A DNA stretch of 64,000 nucleotides. Origin: Microbacterium azadirachtae. Lineage in GTDB: Bacteria > Actinomycetota > Actinomycetes > Actinomycetales > Microbacteriaceae. The translations under genes were made by a program, and so were the position numbers. A model generated the notes under the pieces. It worked only from the letters and a program-made list of their open reading frames with translations, was not told the origin of the DNA and ran no database searches. Each line of letters begins with the position of its first letter. The first letter of the stretch is position 1. Positions 1 through 8,069 of this stretch are shown here, in pieces. The stretch spans positions 62,001-126,000 of the forward strand of contig NZ_JYIT01000081.1 in NCBI RefSeq assembly GCF_000956545.1, in the 5' to 3' direction.

Positions 1-1013
1 GCCTGCAGGACCGCCGCGCCGACGGCCGCGCCGTCGACCGTGACCACGAGCGGACGCCTGTCGCGGCGCTCGACCTCGATCGCAGGCCCCTTGCGCAGCA
101 CGATGCCGGTGCGCCCGTCGAGGCCGAGCCGCCAGCCGAAGCCGCCGAACTCGCCGAACGGGTTGCACTCGACCGCGCGCACCGAGACGACGTCGGCGAG
201 CGGCACGTGCACGCGCGGAAACCCGATCATCGAGCGCACCAGGAGCCCGTCCGGCCCCACGCGCACCCGGAAGGACGCGGAGCTCGCGAAGGCCACGCCG
301 ACCAGCAGCAGCGTCAGCGCCGGGATCCACATCCGATCGGTGAACCGGATCGCCATCACGGCGGTGACGCCGACGATGACCACGATGAGCAGCGAGACGA
401 GGATCACGGCGGCGCGGGACATGCTCGCCGTCGCCAGCCACACCACCCGCTGGCCCCGCCCGATGGCGTCGACGTGCACCGGCTGCAGGGGCGCGGCCGG
501 CGCGGGCCGGACGTGCGGCTGCACCAACCAGCCGAGGCCGATCAGGGCGACGAACACGGCGAAAGCGGCGACCATCTGCCCGCCGATGTCGGAGACGTGA
601 GAGGCGTCGGCGACGCCTCGCTGCAGGCTCACCCCGCTGAGGGCCACGACGGCGCTGAGCCCCGAGATCCCGAGAGCCATCGCCGCGAGGAGCCGCGCGG
701 CGCCGCCCCAGTGGTCGCGCACGCCCAGCAGCGTGCCGACCGTCATCACCGCGGGCAGCACGAAGCCGAGCAGGACCGCCATCCACGCGAACGTCTCGGG
801 AGGCCCGAAGCCGTCGGCACCGGACGGCCCCCAGTGCGTGACCGCGGGAGACGGCAGTTCGGGCAGCCACGACAGGACGAGCCCGAGCACCACTGCGGAG
901 AGGACGAGCGGCACCGCCACCCCGACGATCAGCGCGATCAGCCGGGCGCGACGCAGCTCCTGCGGCGGGATGGCCGTCACGTGCTGCGCCGTGGAATCCG
1001 TGCGGTCGTTCAT
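1..1013 (-). CDS. DUF1648 domain membrane protein, C-terminus beyond window edge
   Basis: About 337 codons are visible before the frame leaves the window at its left edge. After a short soluble head the protein has a hydrophobic helix near residues 22-46, then a PxxxxHWGxxGxxxGF segment typical of DUF1648, then further hydrophobic segments (about 85-105, 115-135, 150-165, 195-240) and a soluble part. DUF1648 proteins are membrane proteins of unknown biochemical role, often next to a small GntR regulator, as here. The ATG lies 4 bp after the GntR stop, preceded by AGGTGA as ribosome binding site, so the two are one operon. The assignment rests on the HWG segment and the neighbour; substrate or partner is unknown. 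Confidence 0.75.
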   Translation of the reverse strand, partial: MNDRTDSTAQHVTAIPPQELRRARLIALIVGVAVPLVLSAVVLGLVLSWLPELPSPAVTHWGPSGADGFGPPETFAWMAVLLGFVLPAVMTVGTLLGVRDHWGGAARLLAAMALGISGLSAVVALSGVSLQRGVADASHVSDIGGQMVAAFAVFVALIGLGWLVQPHVRPAPAAPLQPVHVDAIGRGQRVVWLATASMSRAAVILVSLLIVVIVGVTAVMAIRFTDRMWIPALTLLLVGVAFASSASFRVRVGPDGLLVRSMIGFPRVHVPLADVVSVRAVECNPFGEFGGFGWRLGLDGRTGIVLRKGPAIEVERRDRRPLVVTVDGAAVGAAVLQ

Positions 1014-1017
1014 GATG

Positions 1018-1428
1018 TCACCTTTCCTGCCCGGCATCCGGGCCGTCGACAGCCCCGGGACCTCGTCGATCCCCTGTCGCGGACTCGTGCGCGGCGATCA
1101 GGGCGGCGAGCGTCGCCGGTGTGACGCCGAGGGCGGCGCCGCGGCGGACGAGGACCGCGATGTCCTCTCCGATCTCCGCGAGCGGGGCGGCCGCAGCCGC
1201 GAGCACGGCCCCCCTGCCCCGGCGCAGATCCACCAGCCCCTCGTCGCGCAGGTCCTGATAGGCCCGCAGCACGGTGTGCACGTTCACGTCGATCGCCGAG
1301 GCCAGCTCGCGCGCGGCGGGCAGCCGGTCTCCGGGGCGCAGACGTCCCGCCAGCACCTCCGCGCGCACCGAGGCCGCGATCTGCTCGAACAGCGGACGTG
1401 CGCTGTCGGTGTCGATCCGGATCAGCAT
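1018..1428 (-). CDS. GntR family (YtrA-type) transcriptional regulator
   Basis: A 136-residue regulator with a GntR winged helix at about residues 10-75 ([17 protein letters not shown], then RLPAARELA and [12 protein letters not shown]) followed by a short helical tail of about 50 residues, the compact architecture of the YtrA subfamily, which lacks a large effector domain. YtrA-type regulators usually repress their own operon of membrane proteins or ABC transporters; here the partner is the DUF1648 protein 4 bp downstream. I chose the ATG at 1428 because GGGAGG stands 6 nt upstream and the start matches the family's usual N-terminus (xIxID); an in-frame GTG at 1458 lies too close to the predicted -10 box to be used. 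Confidence 0.88.
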   Translation of the reverse strand: MLIRIDTDSARPLFEQIAASVRAEVLAGRLRPGDRLPAARELASAIDVNVHTVLRAYQDLRDEGLVDLRRGRGAVLAAAAAPLAEIGEDIAVLVRRGAALGVTPATLAALIAAHESATGDRRGPGAVDGPDAGQER

Positions 1429-1462
1429 CGCGCACCTCCCGTCGTGATTCACCTGCACGATT

Positions 1463-1491
1463 ATTCTAGGACAACTAGATCAATTGTGGAA
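1463..1491 (-). promoter_or_regulatory. Promoter and operator-like element of the GntR-DUF1648 operon
   Basis: On the minus strand a TTCCAC -35 (1491-1486) and a TAGAAT -10 (1468-1463) are separated by 17 bp, giving a transcript that starts near 1456 and a leader of about 28 nt to the start at 1428. The spacer and -10 contain CTAGGACAACTAG (1466-1478), two CTAG half-sites 5 bp apart, placed where a repressor would block polymerase. Binding by the adjacent GntR protein is an inference. Confidence 0.5.
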
Positions 1492-1506
1492 GGGATCCCG
1501 TCGATT
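1481..1506. repeat. 26-bp direct repeat, copy 1
   Basis: First of two identical 26-bp copies, centred on the palindrome GGGATCCC. This copy overlaps the -35 of the GntR promoter. The second copy starts exactly 42 bp later, a whole number of helical turns. Confidence 0.85.
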
Positions 1507-1522
1507 CCCGCATCGGCGGGAG

Positions 1523-1548
1523 CAATTGTGGAAGGGATCCCGTCGATT
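1523..1548. repeat. 26-bp direct repeat, copy 2
   Basis: Second copy, identical to the first over 26 bp and separated from it by 16 bp. It lies between the GntR operon and the DUF4442 gene that starts at 1584, so it could serve either. Confidence 0.85.
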
Positions 1549-1583
1549 GCCGATCCGGGCGCGACAGCGGCGACACTGGGCGC

Positions 1584-2054
1584 ATGCGCATCACTCCCCG
1601 CCGCCTCGCCGTCGGCATGAGTCTGTGGATCCCCAACCTCTTCAGCGGCATCCGCGTCCGCCGGTTCAGCGCCGACTGGACGCACGCCACCGTCGAGCTG
1701 CACGTGAACGTCTTCACCCGCAACTACGTGAAGACCGCCTTCGGCGGATCCATGCAGGCCATGACGGATCCGTACTTCTTCATGCTCGTCATGCACCAGC
1801 TCGGCCGCGACTACGTCGTGTGGGACACCCGCGGCGAGATCGAGTTCCTCAAGCCCGGCCGCGGCGTGCTCACCGCGCAGTTCGACGTGCCGACGCACCG
1901 GGTCGACGACATCCGCGCCCGTGCCGAAGGCGGCGCGAAGGTGCTCGAGTGGTTCGAGACCGAGATCACCGATCGCTCGGGCGACGTCGTGGCGCGCGTG
2001 CGCCGCGAGGTCTACGTCCGGGAGAAGAAGCGGGTCACCGCCGCCCGGGTGTGA
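1584..2054 (+). CDS. DUF4442 domain protein (hotdog fold, thioesterase-like)
   Basis: A 156-residue protein matching DUF4442, a hotdog-fold family related to PaaI/YiiD thioesterases. Recognisable parts are the early NLFSGIRVRRFSADWTHATVEL strand region, the NYVKTAFGGSMQAMTDPYF helix that carries the usual NxxxTxFGGSxxxMxDP signature (about 49-70), and late strands ending in a basic tail. Members probably hydrolyse acyl-CoA or acyl carrier thioesters, but none of this subgroup is assigned a substrate here. GACACT stands 6 nt before the ATG, which could be a weak leaderless -10; no clear Shine-Dalgarno is seen. Its last 20 bp overlap the convergent LacI gene. Confidence 0.85.
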   Translation: MRITPRRLAVGMSLWIPNLFSGIRVRRFSADWTHATVELHVNVFTRNYVKTAFGGSMQAMTDPYFFMLVMHQLGRDYVVWDTRGEIEFLKPGRGVLTAQFDVPTHRVDDIRARAEGGAKVLEWFETEITDRSGDVVARVRREVYVREKKRVTAARV

Positions 2055-3036
2055 CCCCGCGCAGGCTCGAGGCCCGCTCGACCAACGTCGGCGCGAGGCG
2101 CACAGTGTCCCGTGAGCCCGACGTGCCCGCGACCAGGCCGAGCGCGAGCTCCAGCGCCGTGCGACCGCTCTCCTCGAACGGCTGCCGCACGGTGGTCAGG
2201 CCGAGCCCCTCGGCCAGCTCGCCGTCGTCGTAGCCGATCACGGGCAGTCTCTCGCTCTCCGGTCGGGAGCGCTGCAGCTCGAGGACGGCGGCCGCGAACC
2301 GGTCGTGATTCGCGACGACGGCGGTGGCCCCGGCATCGCGCGCGGCCTGCAGCACCCGCTGGTCGATCTCGGCCGGCCCGTCCACCGCCGTCGGCACCAC
2401 CGAGACGTGCCGCTGCAGCCCCTCGATGCGCAGCATCCCGGCTGACACATAGGCCGGCGAGCGCTGCGGCTCGTGCACGAACAGCGCCGTGCGGTGCCCG
2501 AGCTCGACGAGGTGGCGGCCGATCTGCTCGCCTCCGTCCCGATCGTCGACCAGGACGACGGGGCCGCCGACGGCGCCCTTCGCCGGCACGACGTCCACGT
2601 AGACGACAGGGATCCTCGCCGCCCTGCTCGCGCGACGGGCGGCGCCTCCGAGAGGCACGCCCATGACGATGAGCCCCGACGCGTCGGTGCGCGCCGGCAG
2701 CACGTCCAGCAGCGGCTCGTCGGCCGCGGCCGCCGAATCCAGGTCGTAGGGGATGATGTCCACCGCGACGTCGCGCGCCCGCCGCAGCATCCCCGAGAGC
2801 CGGCGCAGGTAGGAGGGGTAGCTCGTGAAGGGGGCGGCGACCGCGATCCGGGATGCGCCGATACGGCGCCCCTGCGTCATCCGGTAGCCGAGAGCGGTGG
2901 CGGCCGCGACGATCCGCTCGCGCGTCTCCGGGCGCACCCGGTGCGGCGCGCTCACCGCCAGCGAGACCGTCGAGATGCTCACCCCGGCACGCGCGGCGAC
3001 GTCGTAGATCGTGACCCTTCCTGGACGTGCGCGCAT
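2035..3036 (-). CDS. LacI family transcriptional regulator of the esterase cluster
   Basis: A 333-residue LacI-family repressor. The N-terminal helix-turn-helix (about residues 8-30, VTIYDVAARAGVSISTVSLAV) and hinge are followed by a periplasmic-binding-like sensor domain of normal length. It is transcribed away from the esterase/transporter genes that begin at 3110. A perfect inverted repeat lies in the 73-bp gap, and a TAGTCT -10 for this gene (3081-3076) places the operator at its transcription start, so autorepression plus control of the divergent cluster is likely. AGAGGGG lies upstream of the start. The inducer is probably a substrate or product of the cluster, chemical identity unknown. 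Confidence 0.9.
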   Translation of the reverse strand: MRARPGRVTIYDVAARAGVSISTVSLAVSAPHRVRPETRERIVAAATALGYRMTQGRRIGASRIAVAAPFTSYPSYLRRLSGMLRRARDVAVDIIPYDLDSAAAADEPLLDVLPARTDASGLIVMGVPLGGAARRASRAARIPVVYVDVVPAKGAVGGPVVLVDDRDGGEQIGRHLVELGHRTALFVHEPQRSPAYVSAGMLRIEGLQRHVSVVPTAVDGPAEIDQRVLQAARDAGATAVVANHDRFAAAVLELQRSRPESERLPVIGYDDGELAEGLGLTTVRQPFEESGRTALELALGLVAGTSGSRDTVRLAPTLVERASSLRGVTPGRR

Positions 3037-3054
3037 CGCTCGGATCCCCTCTTC

Positions 3055-3070
3055 ATCGAAGTTCTTCGAT
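3055..3070. promoter_or_regulatory. Perfect LacI-type operator ATCGAAGTTCTTCGAT
   Basis: A 16-bp palindrome with two 7-bp arms (ATCGAAG and CTTCGAT) around TT, in the divergent gap between the LacI gene and the first esterase. The length and symmetry fit a LacI-family site, although the centre is TT and not CG. It covers the predicted start of the LacI transcript. Confidence 0.7.
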
Positions 3071-3109
3071 TGCCCAGACTAGTCCGCAGCCCGTCGAAGG
3101 AGATGACCG

Positions 3110-4111
3110 ATGCCGAGAGGCTCCCGCTACCGCCGCCCGATGCTCGACCGCGCCGTCGCGGCGCATGAGGCGCAGACCGCCGCCCTTCTCGCGCCCGAGC
3201 CGAAGGATCCTGCGGGGCGGCGCCGCGTCGCCGGCGAGAACGACACCGCGGTCAGCGCGGCCCTGGGAGTCTCGCCCCTTCACACCGCCACCGCCGAGCA
3301 CACCGTGCCCGTCGCCGGCCATCCGGACGTGCGGGTGCGCGTCTACTGGCCCGGCCCCGAACCGGCCCCGCGGGACGCGGGACTCCCGATCCTCGTGTAC
3401 TTCTACGGCGGAGGCTTCACGATCGCCGGCATCGACTGGGTCTCGTGGGATGCGCGGTTCCGCGAGCGCGCGCGGGACGCCGGGATCATCATCGTCGCCG
3501 CGGACTACGCACACGCGCCCGAGCAGCGCTTCCCCACCCAGCCGGAGCAGTGCTGGAGCGCCTGGGAATGGACGCATGCCCGCGCGGAGGAGCTGGGCGG
3601 ATCCCGCGACCGGCTCGCCGTGGGCGGCGCGTCCTCCGGGGGCGACCTGGCCGCGGCGGTGACGCTCATGAACCGCGACCGCGCCGCGCATCCGATCGCC
3701 CTGCAGCTGCTGGAGAACCCGGCGCTCGACCTCACCATCGGGCACGCCGACGCGCGCGGCGTCAGCGCGAGGATGCCCGGCGTCATCGTGCGCAAGGCCG
3801 GCCGGATGCTGGTGCGGCAGTACGTCGGCGACGACACGAAGGCGGCCCGAAACCCGTACGCCTCGCCGCTGCTCGCCGACTCCCACGCCGGCCTCCCTCC
3901 GGCGCTCATCATCACCTCCGAGCTGGATCCCCTCCGCGGCGACGGCGAGGCGTACGCCAGGGCGCTCTCCGACGCCGGAGTCGATGTCACGGCCGTGCGG
4001 TTCATCGGTCAGACGCACGGGTCCCTCGGTGCGACCGGCTTCGTCACGGCCGCCGACGTCGCCCACCGCCTGATCGTGACCGAGCTGCGCCGGCTGCGGG
4101 CGGACTCATGA
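3110..4111 (+). CDS. Alpha/beta hydrolase, hormone-sensitive-lipase-type esterase
   Basis: A 333-residue carboxylesterase of the alpha/beta-hydrolase_3 (HSL, family IV) group. The nucleophile elbow is GASSG with Ser175, the acid is in SELDPLRGD (about 287) and the catalytic His in GQTHGS. The oxyanion signature is YGGGF near residue 99, where the family normally has HGGG, so the His is replaced by Tyr; this may alter activity or substrate. The start is supported by GAAGGAG 8 nt upstream. The gene opens an operon: its stop overlaps the start of the next esterase by 4 bp (ATGA). Expected to cleave esters of short or medium acids in the cytoplasm (no signal peptide). Confidence 0.9.
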   Translation: MPRGSRYRRPMLDRAVAAHEAQTAALLAPEPKDPAGRRRVAGENDTAVSAALGVSPLHTATAEHTVPVAGHPDVRVRVYWPGPEPAPRDAGLPILVYFYGGGFTIAGIDWVSWDARFRERARDAGIIIVAADYAHAPEQRFPTQPEQCWSAWEWTHARAEELGGSRDRLAVGGASSGGDLAAAVTLMNRDRAAHPIALQLLENPALDLTIGHADARGVSARMPGVIVRKAGRMLVRQYVGDDTKAARNPYASPLLADSHAGLPPALIITSELDPLRGDGEAYARALSDAGVDVTAVRFIGQTHGSLGATGFVTAADVAHRLIVTELRRLRADS

Positions 4112-5112
4112 GCACCGCCGACACGCTCGCACTCGACGCGCCGGTGCGGGCCTGGCTCCGCCGGATCGGGGAGATCGTCGTCGATCTGCCGGACTACGAC
4201 TCGCCCGATCCCGCCGCGCATCGTCGGGCGGCCAGGATCCTGAGCGATCGGCTGGCCGTCGAGTTCACGGATCCGACTCCCCCGGGCGTGGAGGCCGAGG
4301 AGCTGCGGCTCACCGGCGCCGCCGGATCTCTCCGCGCCCGGCGGTTCCGCCCTGCGGGCTCGTCCGGCCCTCTCCCGACCATGCTGTGGCTGCACGGCGG
4401 AGGCTGGATCGCGGGCACGATCGACGAGGTCCTCAACGAGAGCACCACGGCGGACCGCGCCCTGCGCTCCGCGGTGCAGATCGTGTCGCTCGAGTACCGC
4501 CTCGCGCCGGAGCACCCCTTCCCCGCCCCCGTCGACGACGCCGTCGCGGCCCTCGCCGACCTGCGCGCGCGGGCGGGCGAGCTGGGCATCGACCCGGACC
4601 GCCTCGGCATCGGAGGCAACTCCGCCGGAGCCACGATCGCGGCCTCCGCCGCCCTCCGGGAGAGGGATGCCGGCCGCCTGCTGCACCATCAGGCGCTCGA
4701 GGTGCTGCCCGCCACCCTGCGCCCTCTCGACGGCCTGTCCGAGCAGCGACGCCGCACCTCCGGCATGGACGGCGCCGAACTGCTCGCCGGCCTCTACCGC
4801 GCGGGCGCCCCGCTCGCGGAGTGCTCACCGCTCGACGCCGCCGATCATCGAGGCCTCGCTCCGGCGCTCATCCTCGCCGCCGAGTTCGATCCGCTGCGCG
4901 ACGGCGCCGTCGCCTACGCCCGCGCCCTGCAGGACGCGGACGTGCCCGTGATCCTCCGCATCGGCGCGGGTCACGTGCACGGCTCCCCGGGACTCACCGC
5001 CTGGCAGGGCGCCCGCGACTGGCGCGACGTGTTCGTCGGCGAGCTCGCCGCCGCCTACGCATCCGGACCCCCGCACCCGCACCCAGCCACCGACCCGAGA
5101 GGGAGACGATGA
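4108..5112 (+). CDS. Alpha/beta hydrolase, second HSL-type esterase
   Basis: A 334-residue HSL-type esterase with the canonical LHGGGW oxyanion box (His96), GNSAG elbow (Ser172), acid in EFDPLRDG and His in GHVHGS. The pattern RLAPEHPFPAPVDD matches the family. It overlaps the previous esterase and the following transporter by ATGA junctions, so translation is probably coupled. Compared with its neighbour it keeps the standard HGGG motif, suggesting the two esterases divide the work on one compound rather than being simple duplicates. No signal peptide, so substrate is handled after import. Confidence 0.9.
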   Translation: MSTADTLALDAPVRAWLRRIGEIVVDLPDYDSPDPAAHRRAARILSDRLAVEFTDPTPPGVEAEELRLTGAAGSLRARRFRPAGSSGPLPTMLWLHGGGWIAGTIDEVLNESTTADRALRSAVQIVSLEYRLAPEHPFPAPVDDAVAALADLRARAGELGIDPDRLGIGGNSAGATIAASAALRERDAGRLLHHQALEVLPATLRPLDGLSEQRRRTSGMDGAELLAGLYRAGAPLAECSPLDAADHRGLAPALILAAEFDPLRDGAVAYARALQDADVPVILRIGAGHVHGSPGLTAWQGARDWRDVFVGELAAAYASGPPHPHPATDPRGRR

Positions 5113-6404
5113 TGTCCACCCATGCCGCAGATCCCGTGATCCCCCTGCCGTCCGCACCCGGCGACGACGGCGTGCCCGGCGAGCGCCAGACCCGGTGGTT
5201 CTGGATCGCGTTCGTCCTCACCTGGCTCGCGACCGGCATCGCCCAGGGCGTGGCGGGCGTCGCCGTGCCGCAGCTCCTCAAGGAGTGGGATCCCGACCAG
5301 GCGACGGGCAACCTCAGCATCGTGCTCACGGCGGGCGGCGCGGCGATCCTCGTCACCACGCCGATCTTCGGGCGTCTCAGCGACCGGTCGCTCTCGCGTC
5401 TCGGCATCCGCCGCCCGTGGATCGCGGCGGGCGTGCTCATCGCCGCGATCGGCTATCTCCTGCAGGCGTTCGCCCCCTCCCTCCTCGTACTCGGAGCGGG
5501 CGTCGTGCTCGTGCTGATCGGATGGGGAGCGGTGTCGATGACGATCCACACCCTCTTCGCGGATCAGATCCGCCGCCGCATCCGCGCGATCATGTCCGCC
5601 GTCACAGGCGCCGCGTCGACCATCGGCATCTTCGGCGGCGTCGCGCTGGCCGGCGCGGTCGCGGGCACGGGACAGGTCGGAATGTTCCTCATCCCGGGCG
5701 GAATCGCCGTCGTGCTCGCACTCACGCTCTTCTTCGCCCTGCGCGACCTGCACCGCACGGTCCCCGCTCCTCCGCTCGACTGGCGCGGGGTGCTCGAGAC
5801 GTTCTGGCTGAGTCCGCGCCGCTACCCCGACTTCGCGTGGGCCTGGATCTGCCGCTTCTTCATGACCGCCTCGATCGTGTCCGTGACGAGCTACCTCTAC
5901 CTCACGATCTCCAGCCGCTTCGGCATCGATGACCCGGCGCGGATCGCCGGCATCCAGACCCAGGCCACCGCGGCGTTCACGATCATGAACCTCGTGCTGG
6001 CGTTCGTCTTCGGCGTCATCTCCGACCGCACCGGGCGGCGCAAGCCGACCGTGGTGATCGGAGCGCTCACGAGCGCGGTCGGACTCGTCGTCGCCGTCGC
6101 GGTCGGCGACATCACCTTCTTCCTGATCGGGATCGGCATCGTCGGCGCCGGGCAGGGCGCCTACATCGCCGCCGACGTCGCGCTCATGACCGAGTGCCTG
6201 CCCTCGACCGAGGACGCCGGCAAGGACCTCGGCATCGTGGCGCTCGCCTACCTGCTCCCGGGCATCCTGGTGCCGGTGTTCGCCTTCTTCGTGACGCGCA
6301 TCGGCTCGCCCACGGGGGAGAACTTCGTGGCGCTCTACGCGGGTGCGGTCGTGATGGCGCTGTTCGCGGCCTTCGCCGTCACCCGGGTCAAGGCCGTGCG
6401 ATGA
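5109..6404 (+). CDS. MFS transporter of the esterase cluster
   Basis: A 431-residue major facilitator with about 12 membrane segments. The loop between segments 2 and 3 has GRLSDRSLSRLGIRRPW, and the matching site in the second half is GVISDRTGRRKP, the two MFS signature loops. GxRRPW after segment 2 is reminiscent of the sugar-cation symporter and MelB-like/SLC45-type carriers, so a glycoside or similar ligand is possible but not shown. Start ATG at 5109 overlaps the esterase stop (ATGA) and has GAGGGAG upstream. It most likely imports the compound that the flanking hydrolases cleave. Confidence 0.88.
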   Translation: MMSTHAADPVIPLPSAPGDDGVPGERQTRWFWIAFVLTWLATGIAQGVAGVAVPQLLKEWDPDQATGNLSIVLTAGGAAILVTTPIFGRLSDRSLSRLGIRRPWIAAGVLIAAIGYLLQAFAPSLLVLGAGVVLVLIGWGAVSMTIHTLFADQIRRRIRAIMSAVTGAASTIGIFGGVALAGAVAGTGQVGMFLIPGGIAVVLALTLFFALRDLHRTVPAPPLDWRGVLETFWLSPRRYPDFAWAWICRFFMTASIVSVTSYLYLTISSRFGIDDPARIAGIQTQATAAFTIMNLVLAFVFGVISDRTGRRKPTVVIGALTSAVGLVVAVAVGDITFFLIGIGIVGAGQGAYIAADVALMTECLPSTEDAGKDLGIVALAYLLPGILVPVFAFFVTRIGSPTGENFVALYAGAVVMALFAAFAVTRVKAVR

Positions 6405-8065
6405 GCAGGGACGATCGGCTCCCCTGGACGGCGCGCGCCGAATACCGCCGGCTGCGCTCCGCTCCCGGCATGCCGCCGCAGACCCACAGGGGCGTGCGCC
6501 GGACCTCCGGCATCGCGGTGCCCGCGGACGACGGCGTCGCGCTGCTCACCGACCACTGGGCGGCCGAGGACGCGGGCCCGCACACGGTGCTCATCCGCAC
6601 GCCCTACGACCGGAACGGCGTCGCCGCCGTGGCGCGCTTCCTCGCCGAACGCGGGCATCATGTGGTGGTGCAGAGCTGCCGGGGCACCTTCGGCTCCGGC
6701 GGCGACTTCCGGCCTCTGCACGACGAGGCCGCCGACGGGCAGGCGACGCTGCGGTGGCTGCGCGCACAGCCGTGGGCGACGGGTCTCGTGCATTCCTGGG
6801 GCGGCAGCTACTTCGGGGTGACGCAGTGGGCGTACTGCGACGGCGCGCTCCGGCCCGACGCGATGGGCATCGCGGTGTCGGCGCGGCGCTTCGACGAGGC
6901 GATCCTCTACCTCGGACGCGGCTTCTCGATCGACACGCCGCTCGCGTGGGCGTACGCGCTCGGCGTGCAGGAGCGCCGGCTGCCGGCGCGTCTGTGGAGG
7001 CTGCTGCGCGCACGCGGGGCCCTCGCACGGGGAGCGCGGACGGTGCCGCCGTCCGAGGCCGTGCCCGCGGCGCTGGGCGACGACCCGCAGTTCTTCCGCG
7101 ACTGGGTCGAGCACAGCGATCCCGGCGATCCCTGGTGGGATCCGCTGCACTTCGCCTCCGATCCCGCAGCGGTGCCGCCTGTCACGCTGATGGCGGGGTG
7201 GCAGGACCTCTTCCTCGTCGGCCAGCTGCAGGACCACGCCGCGCTGCAGGGCGCCGGGGTGCGGACGCGCCTGATCGTGGGCGACTGGATCCACGGGGCT
7301 CCCGAGATCACGGTGATCGGCGTGCGGGAGGCGCTGCAGGCCCTCGAGGGCGAGCCCGAGGCCGCCCCGGTGCGCGTCGAGATCAGCGGGGGCGGCGGCT
7401 GGCGGGATCTGGCCGCCTGGCCGCCGCCGAGCACTCCGCATCCGTGGGAGCTGACCGCGGACGGCCGTCTCGTCGCGCCGGGGACCGCCCACGCGGAGGG
7501 CGCGCTCACGTCGCGCTACGACCCCGCCGATCCCACTCCCGATGCCGGCGGCCGAACGCTCAACCCGTTCAGCGCCGGGCGCCGCGATCAGCGCCGTCGC
7601 GAGAGCCGCGAGGACGTGCTGCTGTTCACGGGCGAGCCGCTCCCGGATCCGCTGCTGGTCATGGGCTCGGCGGAGATCGGACTCACGCTCGCCTCCACGA
7701 ATCCCCGGGTCGATGTCTTCGTGCGCCTGTGCGAAGTGGACGCGCGGGGGATCTCCCGCACCGTCACCGACGGCTATCTGCGGCTCTCCCCGGAGGCCGC
7801 GCCCGGCGAGCCGCGCTCGGTCCGGGTCGTGCTCGCACCGATCGCGCACCGCTTCGCCCCGGGCAGCCGCCTCCGCGTGCAGGTGTCGTGGGGCGCGCAC
7901 CCCCTGCACCTGCGCAATCCGGGCACGGCGGATCCGGTGCGCGACCACTCGCGCCTGGTGGCCAGCACGCAGACGCTCCTCCTCGGCGGTGCGACGCCCG
8001 CGGTGCTCTCGCTGCCCGTTCCGACGGACGCGGCACCCGCCGCTCACCCGGGCGTGCCACGATGA
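6401..8065 (+). CDS. CocE/NonD family hydrolase (S15-type)
   Basis: A 554-residue serine hydrolase of the X-Pro dipeptidyl-peptidase S15/cocaine esterase group. RTPYDR near residue 66, the elbow GGSYFG with Ser136, a late GDWIHG containing the likely catalytic His, and a C-terminal jelly-roll domain (about 400-540, with RxDVFVRL and RLRVQVSW) are all present. The family cleaves acyl esters or X-Pro-type amides. It is joined by ATGA overlap to the MFS gene and is the third hydrolase of the cluster. No signal peptide is evident, so action is cytoplasmic. The mixture of two esterases and one S15 hydrolase suggests a multi-acylated or peptide-like natural product as substrate. Confidence 0.88.
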   Translation: MSRDDRLPWTARAEYRRLRSAPGMPPQTHRGVRRTSGIAVPADDGVALLTDHWAAEDAGPHTVLIRTPYDRNGVAAVARFLAERGHHVVVQSCRGTFGSGGDFRPLHDEAADGQATLRWLRAQPWATGLVHSWGGSYFGVTQWAYCDGALRPDAMGIAVSARRFDEAILYLGRGFSIDTPLAWAYALGVQERRLPARLWRLLRARGALARGARTVPPSEAVPAALGDDPQFFRDWVEHSDPGDPWWDPLHFASDPAAVPPVTLMAGWQDLFLVGQLQDHAALQGAGVRTRLIVGDWIHGAPEITVIGVREALQALEGEPEAAPVRVEISGGGGWRDLAAWPPPSTPHPWELTADGRLVAPGTAHAEGALTSRYDPADPTPDAGGRTLNPFSAGRRDQRRRESREDVLLFTGEPLPDPLLVMGSAEIGLTLASTNPRVDVFVRLCEVDARGISRTVTDGYLRLSPEAAPGEPRSVRVVLAPIAHRFAPGSRLRVQVSWGAHPLHLRNPGTADPVRDHSRLVASTQTLLLGGATPAVLSLPVPTDAAPAAHPGVPR

Positions 8066-8069
8066 CGGG

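Noticed and set aside
1481..1548. The 26-bp repeats as ends of an insertion sequence or a CRISPR
   Set aside because: They are direct, only two, with a 16-bp spacer and no transposase or cas genes nearby.
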